From positions 192,501 to 247,500 of the forward strand of contig WPIO01000222.1 of NCBI GenBank assembly GCA_009760855.2: a stretch of 55,000 nucleotides of DNA, written 5' to 3'. Source of the DNA: Cristatella mucedo (taxonomy: Eukaryota > Bryozoa > Phylactolaemata > Cristatellidae). The stretch's first letter is position 1. Every line of letters begins with the position of its first letter. Below, piece after piece: positions 45,618-55,000 of this stretch. The notes beneath the pieces are model-generated. The model was not told the origin of the DNA. It ran no database searches and worked only from the letters and a program-made list of their open reading frames with translations. The translations under genes were made by a program, and so were the position numbers.

Positions 45618-46420
45618 ATTGCACAGTGAGCACACAGCACCTCTTGCTGCTGTGCAATCGACAGCAGCAGTATGCAGCTTTATACCAGCAAGCCTGTCCA
45701 ACCATGGTCGGAAGCTGGCGTCTGCTTTTTCAGGTGATCTATTTCTAGAGGGCGATATGAAACTCGGGGCAGCAGGCATTCACGATTGCAGCAGGATGTT
45801 TCGGAGTCGACCAGCCGAAGCCCTTGCCGCCTCTTGGCAGGACTGAGCACCCAAGGTGCGGCAGCAGCATCGATTGTTGCATCTGCCACACAGAGCAGCC
45901 ATTATGCAGCAGCAGGATAGCAGCCCTGGATTGATGTGGCCGGGGCAAGGAGTCACAAAGATTCTGCATGCATGCCTCCAACGGCTTCAACTGTGGCAGT
46001 GGTAGAAATTCGTTGGGCTACAGCCAATAACTATGTCACCGCTGTTCTTCGACCCTCATATGCTCCGAGGAAAGAACCTGCCCGCTAGGCGAACCGGAGA
46101 AATCCACAGCTGCAGATCGAGTATCGCTTGCTGGCACTTCTGGGTGCCAGAAAAGGAGGCCGCTGCCGACAGACGGTGGTGGCCCATGTAGATTGTCTAG
46201 TCCCAGCCGCCAATCTGAAGTCCTTCGAAGCAGCAGGGCTACATCTCGCCCCACTGCCACCACGTGCTTGGTATGGCTATTTCTCGGCCTGAGTAAATAT
46301 GATCTTGCCATCCACGGTGCCGAAGGAGTTTCCGACAGCCTAGCTGTCGAAAACTGTAAGCTAGGTGAGTTTTGTTTATCTTTTTACTGCTATCAGGTGT
46401 CATTTGATTGGGGTGTTTGA
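45618..46420 (+). repeat. Module X, plus-strand copy
   Basis: Starts ATTGCACAGTGAGCACACAG, as the 38,166 copy does. It continues with GCAGCAGGAT, GTGGCCGGGGCAAGGAGTC, ATATGCTCCGAGGAAAGA (46,059) and GACAGACGGTGGTGGCCCA (46,168), and ends GGTGAGTTTT at 46,364-46,373. The frame corresponding to H-L-M-L-T-L-P in the other copy reads L-L-A-L-L-G-A-R-K-G-G-R-C-R-Q-T-V and is later broken by stops. Confidence 0.7.
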
Positions 46421-46580
46421 ATCTAATGTAATGTATATACGTCCATGACTCCACAAAGTTATAAAGACTATGTGGGTGTTGCATAGGAGTGTTTTGCATA
46501 GCCCACTTACAGCCAAAGCTTTCGGTACTGATTCAGCAGCCAATAGACTTTATTTCATGCAACTTCCAGAGTTGGCAGTG
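46421..46580 (-). mobile_element. LINE B 3' end, minus strand
   Basis: TAATGTAATGTATATA (the ACATT tail in reverse), then CTCCACAAAGTTATAAAGAC and ATAGCCCACTTACAGCC match the reverse complement of the LINE B 3' ends at 37.1-37.2 and 9.3-9.4 kb. Confidence 0.6.
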
Positions 46581-46724
46581 TAGTTTGAAATTCTCCAAGT
46601 AGCAGGTACACGTTACAATGCAGAAGACCGAAGTGCGCTCTAAGATGTTTATTTATATGGATGCCGAAGCTGGCCTGTGAGAAAGTTCTAGAATTTGTGC
46701 TGGCAGTTACTTAAGGCTGGTCAA

Positions 46725-46815
46725 CAGTAACAATAATAATAACAATAATAATGCACTTGATCAAGCACCCATACAGAACTCAATCTCATTCAAGGATCCT
46801 TACATTTGCTAGATA
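46725..46815 (-). repeat. Solo 3' tail of LINE A type
   Basis: (ATA)n then ATGCACTTGATCAAGCACCC and AGAACTCAATCTC: the LINE A end on the minus strand. Confidence 0.6.
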
Positions 46816-46952
46816 GGGATTGCACTCATCATCACTGCACGAGAATTTACACGGCGCTCGCACGACGAGCTGCCGCACATTGCCATACACAACCTGCTAC
46901 CGAGAGGCTTCGGTAGTAGCAGTGACTCTGACCGTAGCTGCAGCTTGAACTG

Positions 46953-46981
46953 CATCGGCAGCAGCAGCAGCAGCAGCAGCG
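46953..46981. repeat. Short (CAG)n run
   Basis: About nine CAG/GCA triplets. No coding frame is supported. Confidence 0.8.
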
Positions 46982-47076
46982 AAGCTTCACGGCAGCATAC
47001 GGCCACCACCAATACTGCTACCACCAGCTCAGCCTTGCGGGTGACTATTGTCATCCACCGAGCTTTTTGAGGCGGC

Positions 47077-47340
47077 TCAGCTGCTATTCTCTGTTGCTTG
47101 CTTTATTGGCACAACGACGAGGTGGTTGTGGAGAAGGATGGGGCAGAAGTCGCGGCCATGATGTCGACTAGATTCGACACATGCCTGCGAGAGGTCATCG
47201 GCGTCCTGTCGGCCGTGTCCACATAGCTTGTAGAAGGACTCCTTATAAGGCTTGCAGCAGCAGCGGCAGGGGACCTTGAAGAGGGACCATTGCACAAGCT
47301 GGTCTATCCTGTAGCTATCTTGGGCGACATGAGTGTGCAA
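47077..47340 (-). pseudogene. Open frame with cysteine/histidine pattern, possible Gag knuckle remnant
   Basis: An 87-codon minus-strand frame. Residues about 24-62 read with C-R-C-C-C, then L-C-G-H-G-R-Q-D-A-D-D, then Q-A-C-V-E-S-S-R-H-H-G-R-D-F-C-P. The spacing of C and H recalls two consecutive CCHC knuckles of Gag with key residues missing. It has no other support. A second minus frame (47103-47297) overlaps it. Confidence 0.25.
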
Positions 47341-47375
47341 AAGTGTGAGAACCGACTGAGCTTAGCCCGTTCAAA

Positions 47376-47840
<465 letters not shown>

Positions 47841-47911
47841 TAGAAATAAATATATAATATTATTCGTTTATATATTGCCTGAGAGACCTTAACTTATTTA
47901 GGTACCTCGCC

Positions 47912-47955
47912 TAACGCCACAGGATTCTAACCCATGACCTCGGTCATCAGGTAAA
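47912..47955 (-). repeat. SINE1 B-box fragment
   Basis: Minus strand GACCGAGGTCATGGGTTAGA followed by ATCCTGTGG matches the B-box stretch of SINE1 (GACCGAGGTCGTGGGTTCGA in the 53.1 kb copy). The neighbouring parts are not recognisable. Confidence 0.5.
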
Positions 47956-48227
47956 ATCTGGTGATGGTTTGACGTTCATCCATCGTCTTGCTGTGCTGCT
48001 GGTTACCGATTCTGCAATGAGACCTTCACCCAATGTTTGCCGTTTTATCTAGATGGAGTGTGAGGTCAGTAAAAACCGACTCGTCGTGCATGACTCGACT
48101 GCTCAGAACCTTGGACGCTTGATTTAAATACGTAGGACTGCTGGTTTGCTGCAAGGCAATACAGACCGATATTGGGGTCACGCAGTCTGCCTGAGGTTAA
48201 ATAATTAAATTAATAATACTAGCTTAC
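47956..48227. other. Unrecognised DNA
   Basis: Nothing recognised between the two SINE1 pieces. Confidence 0.3.
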
Positions 48228-48376
48228 ATAACAGCCTCTTCTTATGTAGCGACAGAACAGCTATAACGGCTATCACCACAGCTTGCAGTGCTGATCCAGG
48301 ATCGCCCAATACAGGATTCGAACCCACGACCTCGGGCCAAGGTCGTGAAAAGCTACCGCCTTATCTAGTGACCCAT
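48228..48376 (-). repeat. SINE1 copy, minus strand
   Basis: B box GGGTTCGAATCC (48,314-48,325). The A-box region at about 48,355-48,372 is somewhat damaged. The body and the AGAGGCTGTTATGT end match the other copies. A few bases are missing beside the B box and in the anticodon-arm region. Confidence 0.8.
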
Positions 48377-48604
48377 TACTAAACTGTCGATCAGACAACT
48401 GCTGTAGGATAGAGTTCACCGAGAGGATCGAACTGGCACTGGACTCAGCGTCAGCATAGATATTTCTTTAGCTGAGTTCAATTGGCAGACTTGGGGGATC
48501 CATGAACAGATGATGCACTGAATACAATTGCACCGGGGTTCACTGGGTCCCTTCTTTACTTGTTCAGCCCTGGGTAACCGATCATGGTGCTTCACTAAGG
48601 CTGG

Positions 48605-48715
48605 ACGTTGGTATCAGCGCTGTGGTTCATGGCATCACGACCGAATCGTACTGACACTGGGCGTTGGCATCAGCAATGTGGTGCCATGGCATCACGACCG
48701 AACCATGCTGACTTT
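48605..48715. repeat. Tandem duplication of about 57 bases
   Basis: CGTTGGTATCAGC...GGCATCACGACCGAATCGTACTGAC is followed directly by CGTTGGCATCAGC...GGCATCACGACCGAACCATGCTGAC. Confidence 0.85.
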
Positions 48716-50149
48716 CAGATAGTTAAAAAACTTGTCAAATAAGTATCGTTGAGTTAAGAGCAGCATGGCAAAGCATGTGCATGATTTTGCCCGACCACCG
48801 ATGGAAAATTCCGTTGCAATGTCGAGATTGTCCTCTGGTTTGTGAAGGCAAACGCCGAAGCACTAGCCGGACCAGCCATCGCCCTGAGCTTGCTGCTCCA
48901 GGTTCTCTGCTTTCCTGAGGCAAATTTAGCTTTATTGGCGGCGAAATGTCTGCCAGCCTTACGTCATGTCTCGCAATGCTGCCGAAACCATGAACCAGCT
49001 ATATGGATTGATGATCTGACAACTGGAAATGCCTGAATCTGATAACTTGATGTATCTCATTTGCAAGAAGTGCACAATATTATCACTGTGGTTATTAAGG
49101 CTTTTATACTTATGCGTGATTTTGCATTTGATGGTGTTTGATATTTGCAGCCTCTTTCACGGGTTTAGCATCTTTACGAGTATAAAGAGTGAATATTTTT
49201 GGAAACTTGCTGATTGCCTTTATAACTAGAAATTATATAAAAAACTTGTGAGGTTTGAAGATATATAGGTGCAGGTGTGAGTTAGGTTTGTGTATGTGTT
49301 GTTTGAGTGGTAGTGTGCATGTTTATTCGTGCATGTGACTTGTAGGTGCACGAATGTGCCGGTGTGTGTCGATAGACTCACTGCTAGTTCAAACAACTAT
49401 CGTCAAACAACTCTTCATTGAGAGGCAACATGTGGGCAGATACGACCCTGACGTACTTATTACTTGAGTGAATTTGAGCGAGCTAGCGGTCTATGGTTCC
49501 TCTTTTAAGTAACCACTATGCTGACATGAATGCCACTTACGCCAAAGTTACTTATTCGCGCCTCCTCTGTTTCGGCCTTTGTTCCAAACGGCACTTTGGA
49601 ACTTACCGATGATTTTTTGACACAACGATCAGTGATTGCTGCTAGCATCTAGCAAGTAAAGCAATTTGGGCTAAACAGTTGGCTGCAAGTAGTACCTTAG
49701 GGTAAGGCTACGCTTTTCATACGAAGTGAGTGTCACACAAACATCACTACCGACAATCCTACAAGTGTCGCAATAACGGTACCTTGGGCAAACATATTAG
49801 TGCAGCCTAAGAATAGTGAATAGCCATATCTGTTTGAAGACATCAAGGGGTTAGTTGCACCTGTTTGCATTTGGAAAGCCCACAGACCAATTATCAAGAG
49901 TACTTCCTGAAAGAATCAACTAACATGTGCAAGTCCTAAGAAATATAGGTCGGCATGCCTGTCTTGGATCAATATTCAGCGACAGATCTCTTTAAGGTAT
50001 GACGAGCAATGGCTGCTCCTTGGATGAACCTATTTGATTAATATAAAATTCCATGTAATTTATATGTCCACAGGCCGTTAAAACTGAGAAAAAATGGCAG
50101 TTACGAGTACTACATTAGGACTTTAGCAGGCGCCTACCGACCATGGCTA
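48716..50149. other. Unrecognised DNA, about 1.4 kb
   Basis: Frames 48842-49036 and 49029-49229 (plus) are short; the second has an L/C-rich hydrophobic N-terminal half. GTGT-rich words at 49,270-49,370 are not a clean microsatellite. No repeat copy recognised. Confidence 0.35.
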
Positions 50150-50545
50150 TGCAACTCCATATCTCGTACAAACCTCAAGTTTTCTGATACAGTGCATTTA
50201 GTCTGTATGCTCCCAAAATTCTGGAACTTAATTCCGACTTCTAACAATACGTACCCTTATTTGACCAGATTTAAACAGAAATTTGAAACACCTATTTATG
50301 TTGGCCTTGAGTGATACCCGTGTTTCGTTCTTTACGTGCTTATGCATGCTGACATTGCATACTGCCACTGACCACGCTTTCGTGCTGACCCTGTTCATTG
50401 TTTCCCTAACCTTGTTATTCATGTTGTTTACAAAGCATGCTACCATTAACAGTTCAATCGTGCCTCCTATGCAGCAAATGTAAAGGGCCTAGCAAGAAAT
50501 TAAAATATCTGAGTTAGGTTAAGTAAGTATATTATTATTATCATC
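50150..50545 (+). mobile_element. LINE A 3' end, diverged
   Basis: The C-terminal codons (S-R-T-N-L-K-F-S, then T-R-F-K-Q-K-F-E-T-P-I-Y) are readable around 50,160-50,300. The 3' UTR and 'gcagcaaatgtaaagggccta' follow, then (ATT)n at about 50,530. Confidence 0.7.
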
Positions 50546-50818
50546 GAATATATTAGAAAAGAGCTTCAAGTAGTTGAGCTGGCATAATAAGAGTGAAAGA
50601 AGCAGGTGTCAGAAAACATGGGCGACTTTTTCCAGCTCGTTCTGTCAGTAAGATTGGATGGGATTCTGCAGTAAAATGCTGCTGGTCTTTTGGAAGCAGG
50701 ACGAAGAATCACCGGAAGTGATTCACACCTACACTTACAGACAGCTCATCGAGGATCCTCAAAGCTGCTGCTTCATATCGGAAATGTGAACCTCGATTAT
50801 GTCAAGCTCGAACAAGTT

Positions 50819-51757
50819 ATGGGCAAACCCAGTGTGATTCATATATTGGAAAGGCTGACGGTCACAATTGGCTCTGCCAGCATATTTCCGGTTGAACCAG
50901 CTGGCAATCGAGGTGTCATATTCCAAAGCGACCTCTCGTTAGACGACCATATAAGATCTAGAGTCAAATCTGTCTTTTTTCAGCTTCATAACATTGCTCA
51001 AATTTGGGCTTATTTAGATAAGGATACCACGTCAAAGTTGGCCCATGCATTCATAAAATCAAGTCTCAACTTTTGCAACTCACTGCTTACTGGCCTACCA
51101 ACATGTGCGATCAGGCGATTGCAGCTGGTGCAAAACTCCACAGCTAGGTTTGTCTGTCGTGAGCTTTGAAATTGCCACAGTACACCACTTCTCGCCGACC
51201 AGCACTGGCTACCAGTCAAGCGACTGATTTACTTCAAGGTTTTGTTGCTAACTTTTAGGTCACTTGATTCTGTGGCTCCAGCCTATCTCTCAGATATACT
51301 CCCCCATCAGGCCAAGCATCAAACAATCGGCTTTTCGGAATCAAAAAGTCTTCAAATACCTCGTTGAAACCTGAAATCCTTTGGAGACGGTGCTTCTAGT
51401 TCGTATAAGCCCAAAGCCTGGACCTCCATTCCAACCTGCTACAGAACATCTCTTGACCTGACCACATTTAAAAAGAACTTTAACACACAACTATTAAGGA
51501 CAGCATTTGGTGGGTCCCTGTGATTCTTTCTTCACGTGCTTATAGGTGCTGACACAGTGCATGCTGCTCCTAACCACATTTGCATGCTGATCCTGTGTAT
51601 GTCAACCCTAACCATGTTAGTTGTTTTGTTTGCTTATCAAGCATGATATTAATCATCATTCAATTGCATTTCCCTTTGCAGGAAATGTAAAGCGCCTAGA
51701 GAGAGATTGAGTTCTCTGAGGGAACTTTATCAAGTGCATTATAATTATTATTATTAA
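50819..51757 (+). mobile_element. LINE A copy, thumb region to 3' end
   Basis: LINE similarity starts abruptly at about 50,819 (G-K-P-S-V-I-H-I-L-E-R-L). It continues in frame 50690-51169 through N-R-G-V-I-F-Q-S-D-L-S-L-D-D-H-I, then L-L-T-G-L-P-T-C-A-I-R-R-L-Q-L-V-Q-N, to a stop at 51,167. The codons of this frame upstream of 50,819 are not LINE, so the 159-codon frame is a chance fusion of flank and LINE. Later C-terminal blocks (L-A-D-Q-H-W-L-P-V-K) continue in other frames. The 3' UTR ends in 'gagttctctgagggaac' and (ATT)n at about 51,740-51,757. It is less decayed than the 16.6 kb copy. Confidence 0.85.
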
Positions 51758-53013
51758 ACAAGAAACATATAACCACATTATCAATGTTCATCTCACAGAC
51801 GACTAATGTTGCGTCCAGACATAGCTGAAAGCCCTGAAGTAGTGAAGACTTAGATGAGAGTTCCTTGAATATTGTAAAAGGGTTTATTTCTAGATTGATC
51901 TTTTGGCTGCATCAGCTAGTTGGTTTTCTTTGCCCGTCGGACGATTGGGACATTACGGCTCCCTGTCAGAAAAGGGACCAAAGCAAACTAACTTCTCTGT
52001 AGGACGAACACAATCAAACGGGAGCTTCCTCGGTAGATCTTCGCAAAAGGTAGACCTTCGCAAAGTGTTGAAACCATCGTTGCATCTGCTTTCTACTTAA
52101 CCAATGTAATGTTGAAGCCTATTTCTACGTCGAACCGAAGGCAAATGACATCTAATGGTAGAAGAATTTTCTAATAACGTGAGCATATCATAGGAAGGTG
52201 GAAGTAATCGCATCGTTGTAGCGTTTAGGGCTTAAGTTTTCTGGCAATGCTACAATTGAGAACCGTGGAAAACAGAGATGTAAAATGTCCCGCCGAGTCA
52301 ATATCTTCAGTAAATATCTTGACGGACTCAAGCTAACCACAAGGACTTACCTACAAAGACGAGGCAACCACTGTGATAGGGGTGCACTTGAATGTGAATT
52401 TGCTAGCATAAGCCAAACATGGTGGGAGACCATGTTACAGTATTCCCTCAAGAGAGCAATTTCGTGTATACCATCAAATCAAGAGAATCCACTTATTTCT
52501 TAAACCTGTGGAGGTATTTTGTACGACTATAGCATAAATAAATGCTACACCAATGAACAAGACAACGTAGAGAGCACCATACTTGCGATTTTATTCAAAT
52601 TAAAAAGCAGCTGCATCTGCTATGACTTCTGCAGAGGTTTACTTCGCTCAATAAGAGCATGTCAGATCATCATTCAGCATCCGGCAGTCTTAGGCTTCAC
52701 AATTCATCTTCTGTTCCTTGTCTGTCATCCTGTGAAGCATACGTGACCAAATAGCCATTCAACGCACTGGCTTTAGCTAACTTTAAATATGCAAAGGCGA
52801 GTCGAATTTTTGGAACGAAAAGCAATAGCTTGCAGATAACTTTCGTTTAATATCCGAACCTAAGAAAGTATATAAGACCCACACACGTGCGTGCATAATG
52901 AGAATTGCAATAAAAACGGGCCATTCCCAAAGTCTTCCCTATGTGAAGGGGTACAAAGTAAATCTATATGAGCTCTTTAAATTTCGCTGTTACAAGGCAT
53001 ATAGCTAAAAAAG
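51758..53013. other. Unrecognised DNA, about 1.25 kb
   Basis: Frames 52285-52503 and 52519-52746 (plus) are adjacent, 72 and 75 codons, in line but separated by a stop, with no recognised domain. AATAAA occurs at about 52,534 and 52,910. Confidence 0.3.
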
Positions 53014-53188
53014 AAATCCTAGCTGATTAAACAGCCTCTTTTTATATAGCGACAGAAGAGCCTTTACGGCTATCACCACAGCTTGCAGTGGCGATAAAGA
53101 ATCGCCCACCACAGGAATCGAACCCACGACCTCGGGACCGAGGTCGTGAAAGCAACCGCCTTACCTAGTGTGCCATCACGGCTCACCA
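53014..53188 (-). repeat. SINE1, best-preserved copy, minus strand
   Basis: Minus strand: GAGCCGTGATGGCACACTAG (A-box region, 53,164-53,183), GGTCGTGGGTTCGATTCC (B-box region, 53,113-53,130), GTGGTGGGCGATTCTTTATC, then the body ending GAGGCTGTTTAATCAGCTAG. There is no microsatellite tail on the 3' side. Confidence 0.85.
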
Positions 53189-53689
53189 GCTAAGACAAAC
53201 ATGCAACACCAAGCCATTTAATGCATCTACATAGGTGTAAGAGCTCAAAAAAACGCTGTTGCTTTTTTAAAGAAATCAACACATAAATTAATATTGCCTG
53301 TGAAAATTTAACCTTTAGATTATTGATATTTATGACTGCCTACCACTAAAAAGGGTCACTGCAAAGCCAAAGAACTAACAGAAATGCAATTTCTAAAGAT
53401 ACAGAAGAGTAAATTGAGGAATGTCGACTTACGTGACAAAACTAAAAATTCTCAATAATGTAAATTTCCTCTATAAATATATCGACTGGGTTCTTTTGAA
53501 ACTGAATGTAATGATATTTAAAATCATCTGTCCTCACTTTTAAGTGCAACAGTGACAAGGAATCACTAGCAAATATAGTCCTAGACGTAGCTTTCCTTGG
53601 ATTGACGTGTCTCTAACTGCCACCACTTACCCTAGGACCATCCAGAAAGGGCTAAGGAAAATCGGCTAGAGAATAAACCTTCAATACAT
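53189..53689. other. Unrecognised AT-rich DNA
   Basis: No open frame or repeat match. Confidence 0.35.
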
Positions 53690-53870
53690 TGCGAACTTCT
53701 GACTTTTGTCTCGACATCCCTGACTTAACCACATTTAATAATGATAGCTCGCCTTTTTCTGACAACATTTAGTAAGTACCTGTGATTCGTCCTAATAAAG
53801 TTGCCCTTGATGTCACAGCTGCAAGCTGCCACTAACCACTAGGCAACCACCAAGGTTAGTACAATAGCTT
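53690..53870 (+). mobile_element. LINE A 3'-terminal fragment
   Basis: TTAACCACATTTAATAATGA and ACAACATTTAGTAAGTACCT followed by GTGATTCGTCC match the last ORF2 codons and the start of the UTR of LINE A. It is truncated at both ends. Confidence 0.6.
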
Positions 53871-54269
53871 ACGAGATAACCCCGAAAAGGGCCTTCGGTG
53901 TGCTAACCAGTTACAATACAGCTGCTTAGGATATCTTATCTACAAGACTGTCCTAACCAGGCAGCCATGGATGCATCGAAAGACGAACTTAGGTGGAAGG
54001 GAGTCAACACTATTCAATGAAAATAGTGCATGCAGCAGAGACTGGCTGTAAAGGTAAAGAGTTGAGATTAGGTGTTGTTTCGTGCTACACAGATGTATAA
54101 TAAAAACCCAATCAAATTTTTTAAAGCAGTGTGATTAATTATCTTAAGCGACAAATATTAAGTACTACCGACTTCCTAAGAACTACAGAGATGCATGCTC
54201 AATTGAATCATACTGATTGACCGGTAAATCCACATGTCACTCCGTCATCCAGATCTTCACTTTCTCATA
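53871..54269. other. Unrecognised DNA
   Basis: Nothing recognised. Confidence 0.3.
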
Positions 54270-54620
54270 CTCAAGGAACGGATTGACTTCGTATTCTGCC
54301 GAATCCCGGAACTCACTCGTGACTTCCGTCATGAACTCGGCCGATTCAACCGCTTATAAAAGAAACTAAAGACACGCCTATTTGTTTTTTTTGCGAATCC
54401 ATCTTCACGTGCTTATGCAGGCTGAAACTGGTCATGCTGCATTTAACCATATTTACTCACTGATCTCTTCCATGTCACCCTAACAATGTGATTCATGTTG
54501 TTTACCGAGCGTGCTACCCCAATTAATCGATCGTGTTTCCTTCAAAGCAAAGTGAAAGTGGGAAGAGCGAGATTAAGTCGTCTGAGATTCATTCGTCAAA
54601 TATATTGTTCTTATTATTGC
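54270..54620 (+). mobile_element. LINE A 3' end, diverged
   Basis: Short C-terminal coding words are followed by the 3' UTR (CACGTGCTTATGCAGGCTGA, then ATTCATGTTGTTTACCGAGC) and a worn tail ('gagattaagtcgtctgag', then ATT-rich) at about 54,570-54,620. Confidence 0.65.
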
Positions 54621-54771
54621 TTTTTATGTACCAAATTTGTGGCCACTTTTTTAAATTTACCCAACTCTAGTATACCTAGCTTACACAATACCTTTTTACG
54701 TATTCTCACTCATCTGTTGTACATCCCTGCATTATAAGGATTACTTAATATAGAAACTCCATGGACACACC

Positions 54772-55000
54772 TAGTACAGGCACTACTACTGTTGGGTGGT
54801 GGAATGCTTCACAAACAACAAGAATAACGTGGTTATGGGTGACATGCACACTGAAAACATGCAAGTGTAGTTTGTAGCAGCATGCAACAGTGTCAGCAAG
54901 CATCATCACATAAAGGACAAATCACCAGGACAACGAGTGCTCACTATTTCTTAATGGGTCCCCAGACAGAATCTTGAAACCCGAAAAACACTTGAAAACA
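54772..55000 (-). repeat. Right-edge repeat, inverted partner of 33,148-33,376
   Basis: The last 229 bases are the reverse complement of 33,148-33,376 with few differences, and the match is still running at the window edge, so the repeat probably extends past 55,000. Confidence 0.8.

Noticed and set aside
45319-45846. 175-codon plus-strand gene
   Set aside because: Runs from unrelated flank into module X in a frame not open in the other X copy; probably a chance fusion.
50690-50818. N-terminal part of a 159-codon protein
   Set aside because: LINE similarity begins sharply at about 50,819; the upstream codons are flanking DNA that happens to be open.

Overview
This window reads as repeat-rich, gene-poor nuclear DNA of an animal, most likely an invertebrate. 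The evidence is many dead copies of CR1/L2-type LINEs with (ATT)n tails, tRNA-derived SINEs with recognisable A and B boxes, a Ty3/gypsy integrase fragment, and dense dinucleotide microsatellites. There are no operons, ribosome-binding sites or prokaryotic genes. I cannot name the species. I recognise no intact host gene. Most open frames are short, or are by-products of microsatellites and decayed transposons.

Layout. 1-8.6 kb is mostly unrecognised DNA with a minisatellite, (GA)n, (TC)n and (TA)n tracts, a GC-rich block at 6.2-6.75 kb and solo LINE-type 3' tails. 8.7-9.4 kb is the 3' end of LINE family B. 10.4-11.5 kb is a gypsy integrase remnant followed by an LTR-like stretch. 12.2-24 kb holds five LINE family A fragments; the longest is about 1.95 kb, minus strand, at 18.9-20.9 kb. 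It also holds two tRNA-SINE copies of one family and one SINE of a second type. 24.07-25.02 kb is an unusual open frame with two in-frame tandem arrays of seven units each.

The main structure is a very large imperfect inverted duplication. The left arm is about 25,618-32,527 and the right arm about 38,169-44,233, with a spacer of about 5.6 kb. Landmarks run in mirror order through both arms, including the microsatellites. Each arm has its own later changes: a LINE insertion in each at a different place, a four-fold CT-rich composite repeat on the left, and two private tandem duplications on the right. A second repeat, called module X here, begins exactly where the right arm ends (38,166 running down to about 37,270, minus strand). 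It recurs at 45.62-46.4 kb (plus) and in shortened form at 24.78-24.96 kb (plus). All three copies end at a GTGAGT that looks like a splice donor. In two of them, antisense 3' ends of LINE B follow.

46.7-55 kb holds a duplicated (CA)n(TA)n block, three more SINE copies, several LINE A 3' ends, and a repeat at the right edge that pairs in inverted orientation with 33.15-33.38 kb. Boundaries are from reading by eye; no alignment or database search was run. LINE A, LINE B, SINE1, SINE2 and module X are names used only in this annotation.
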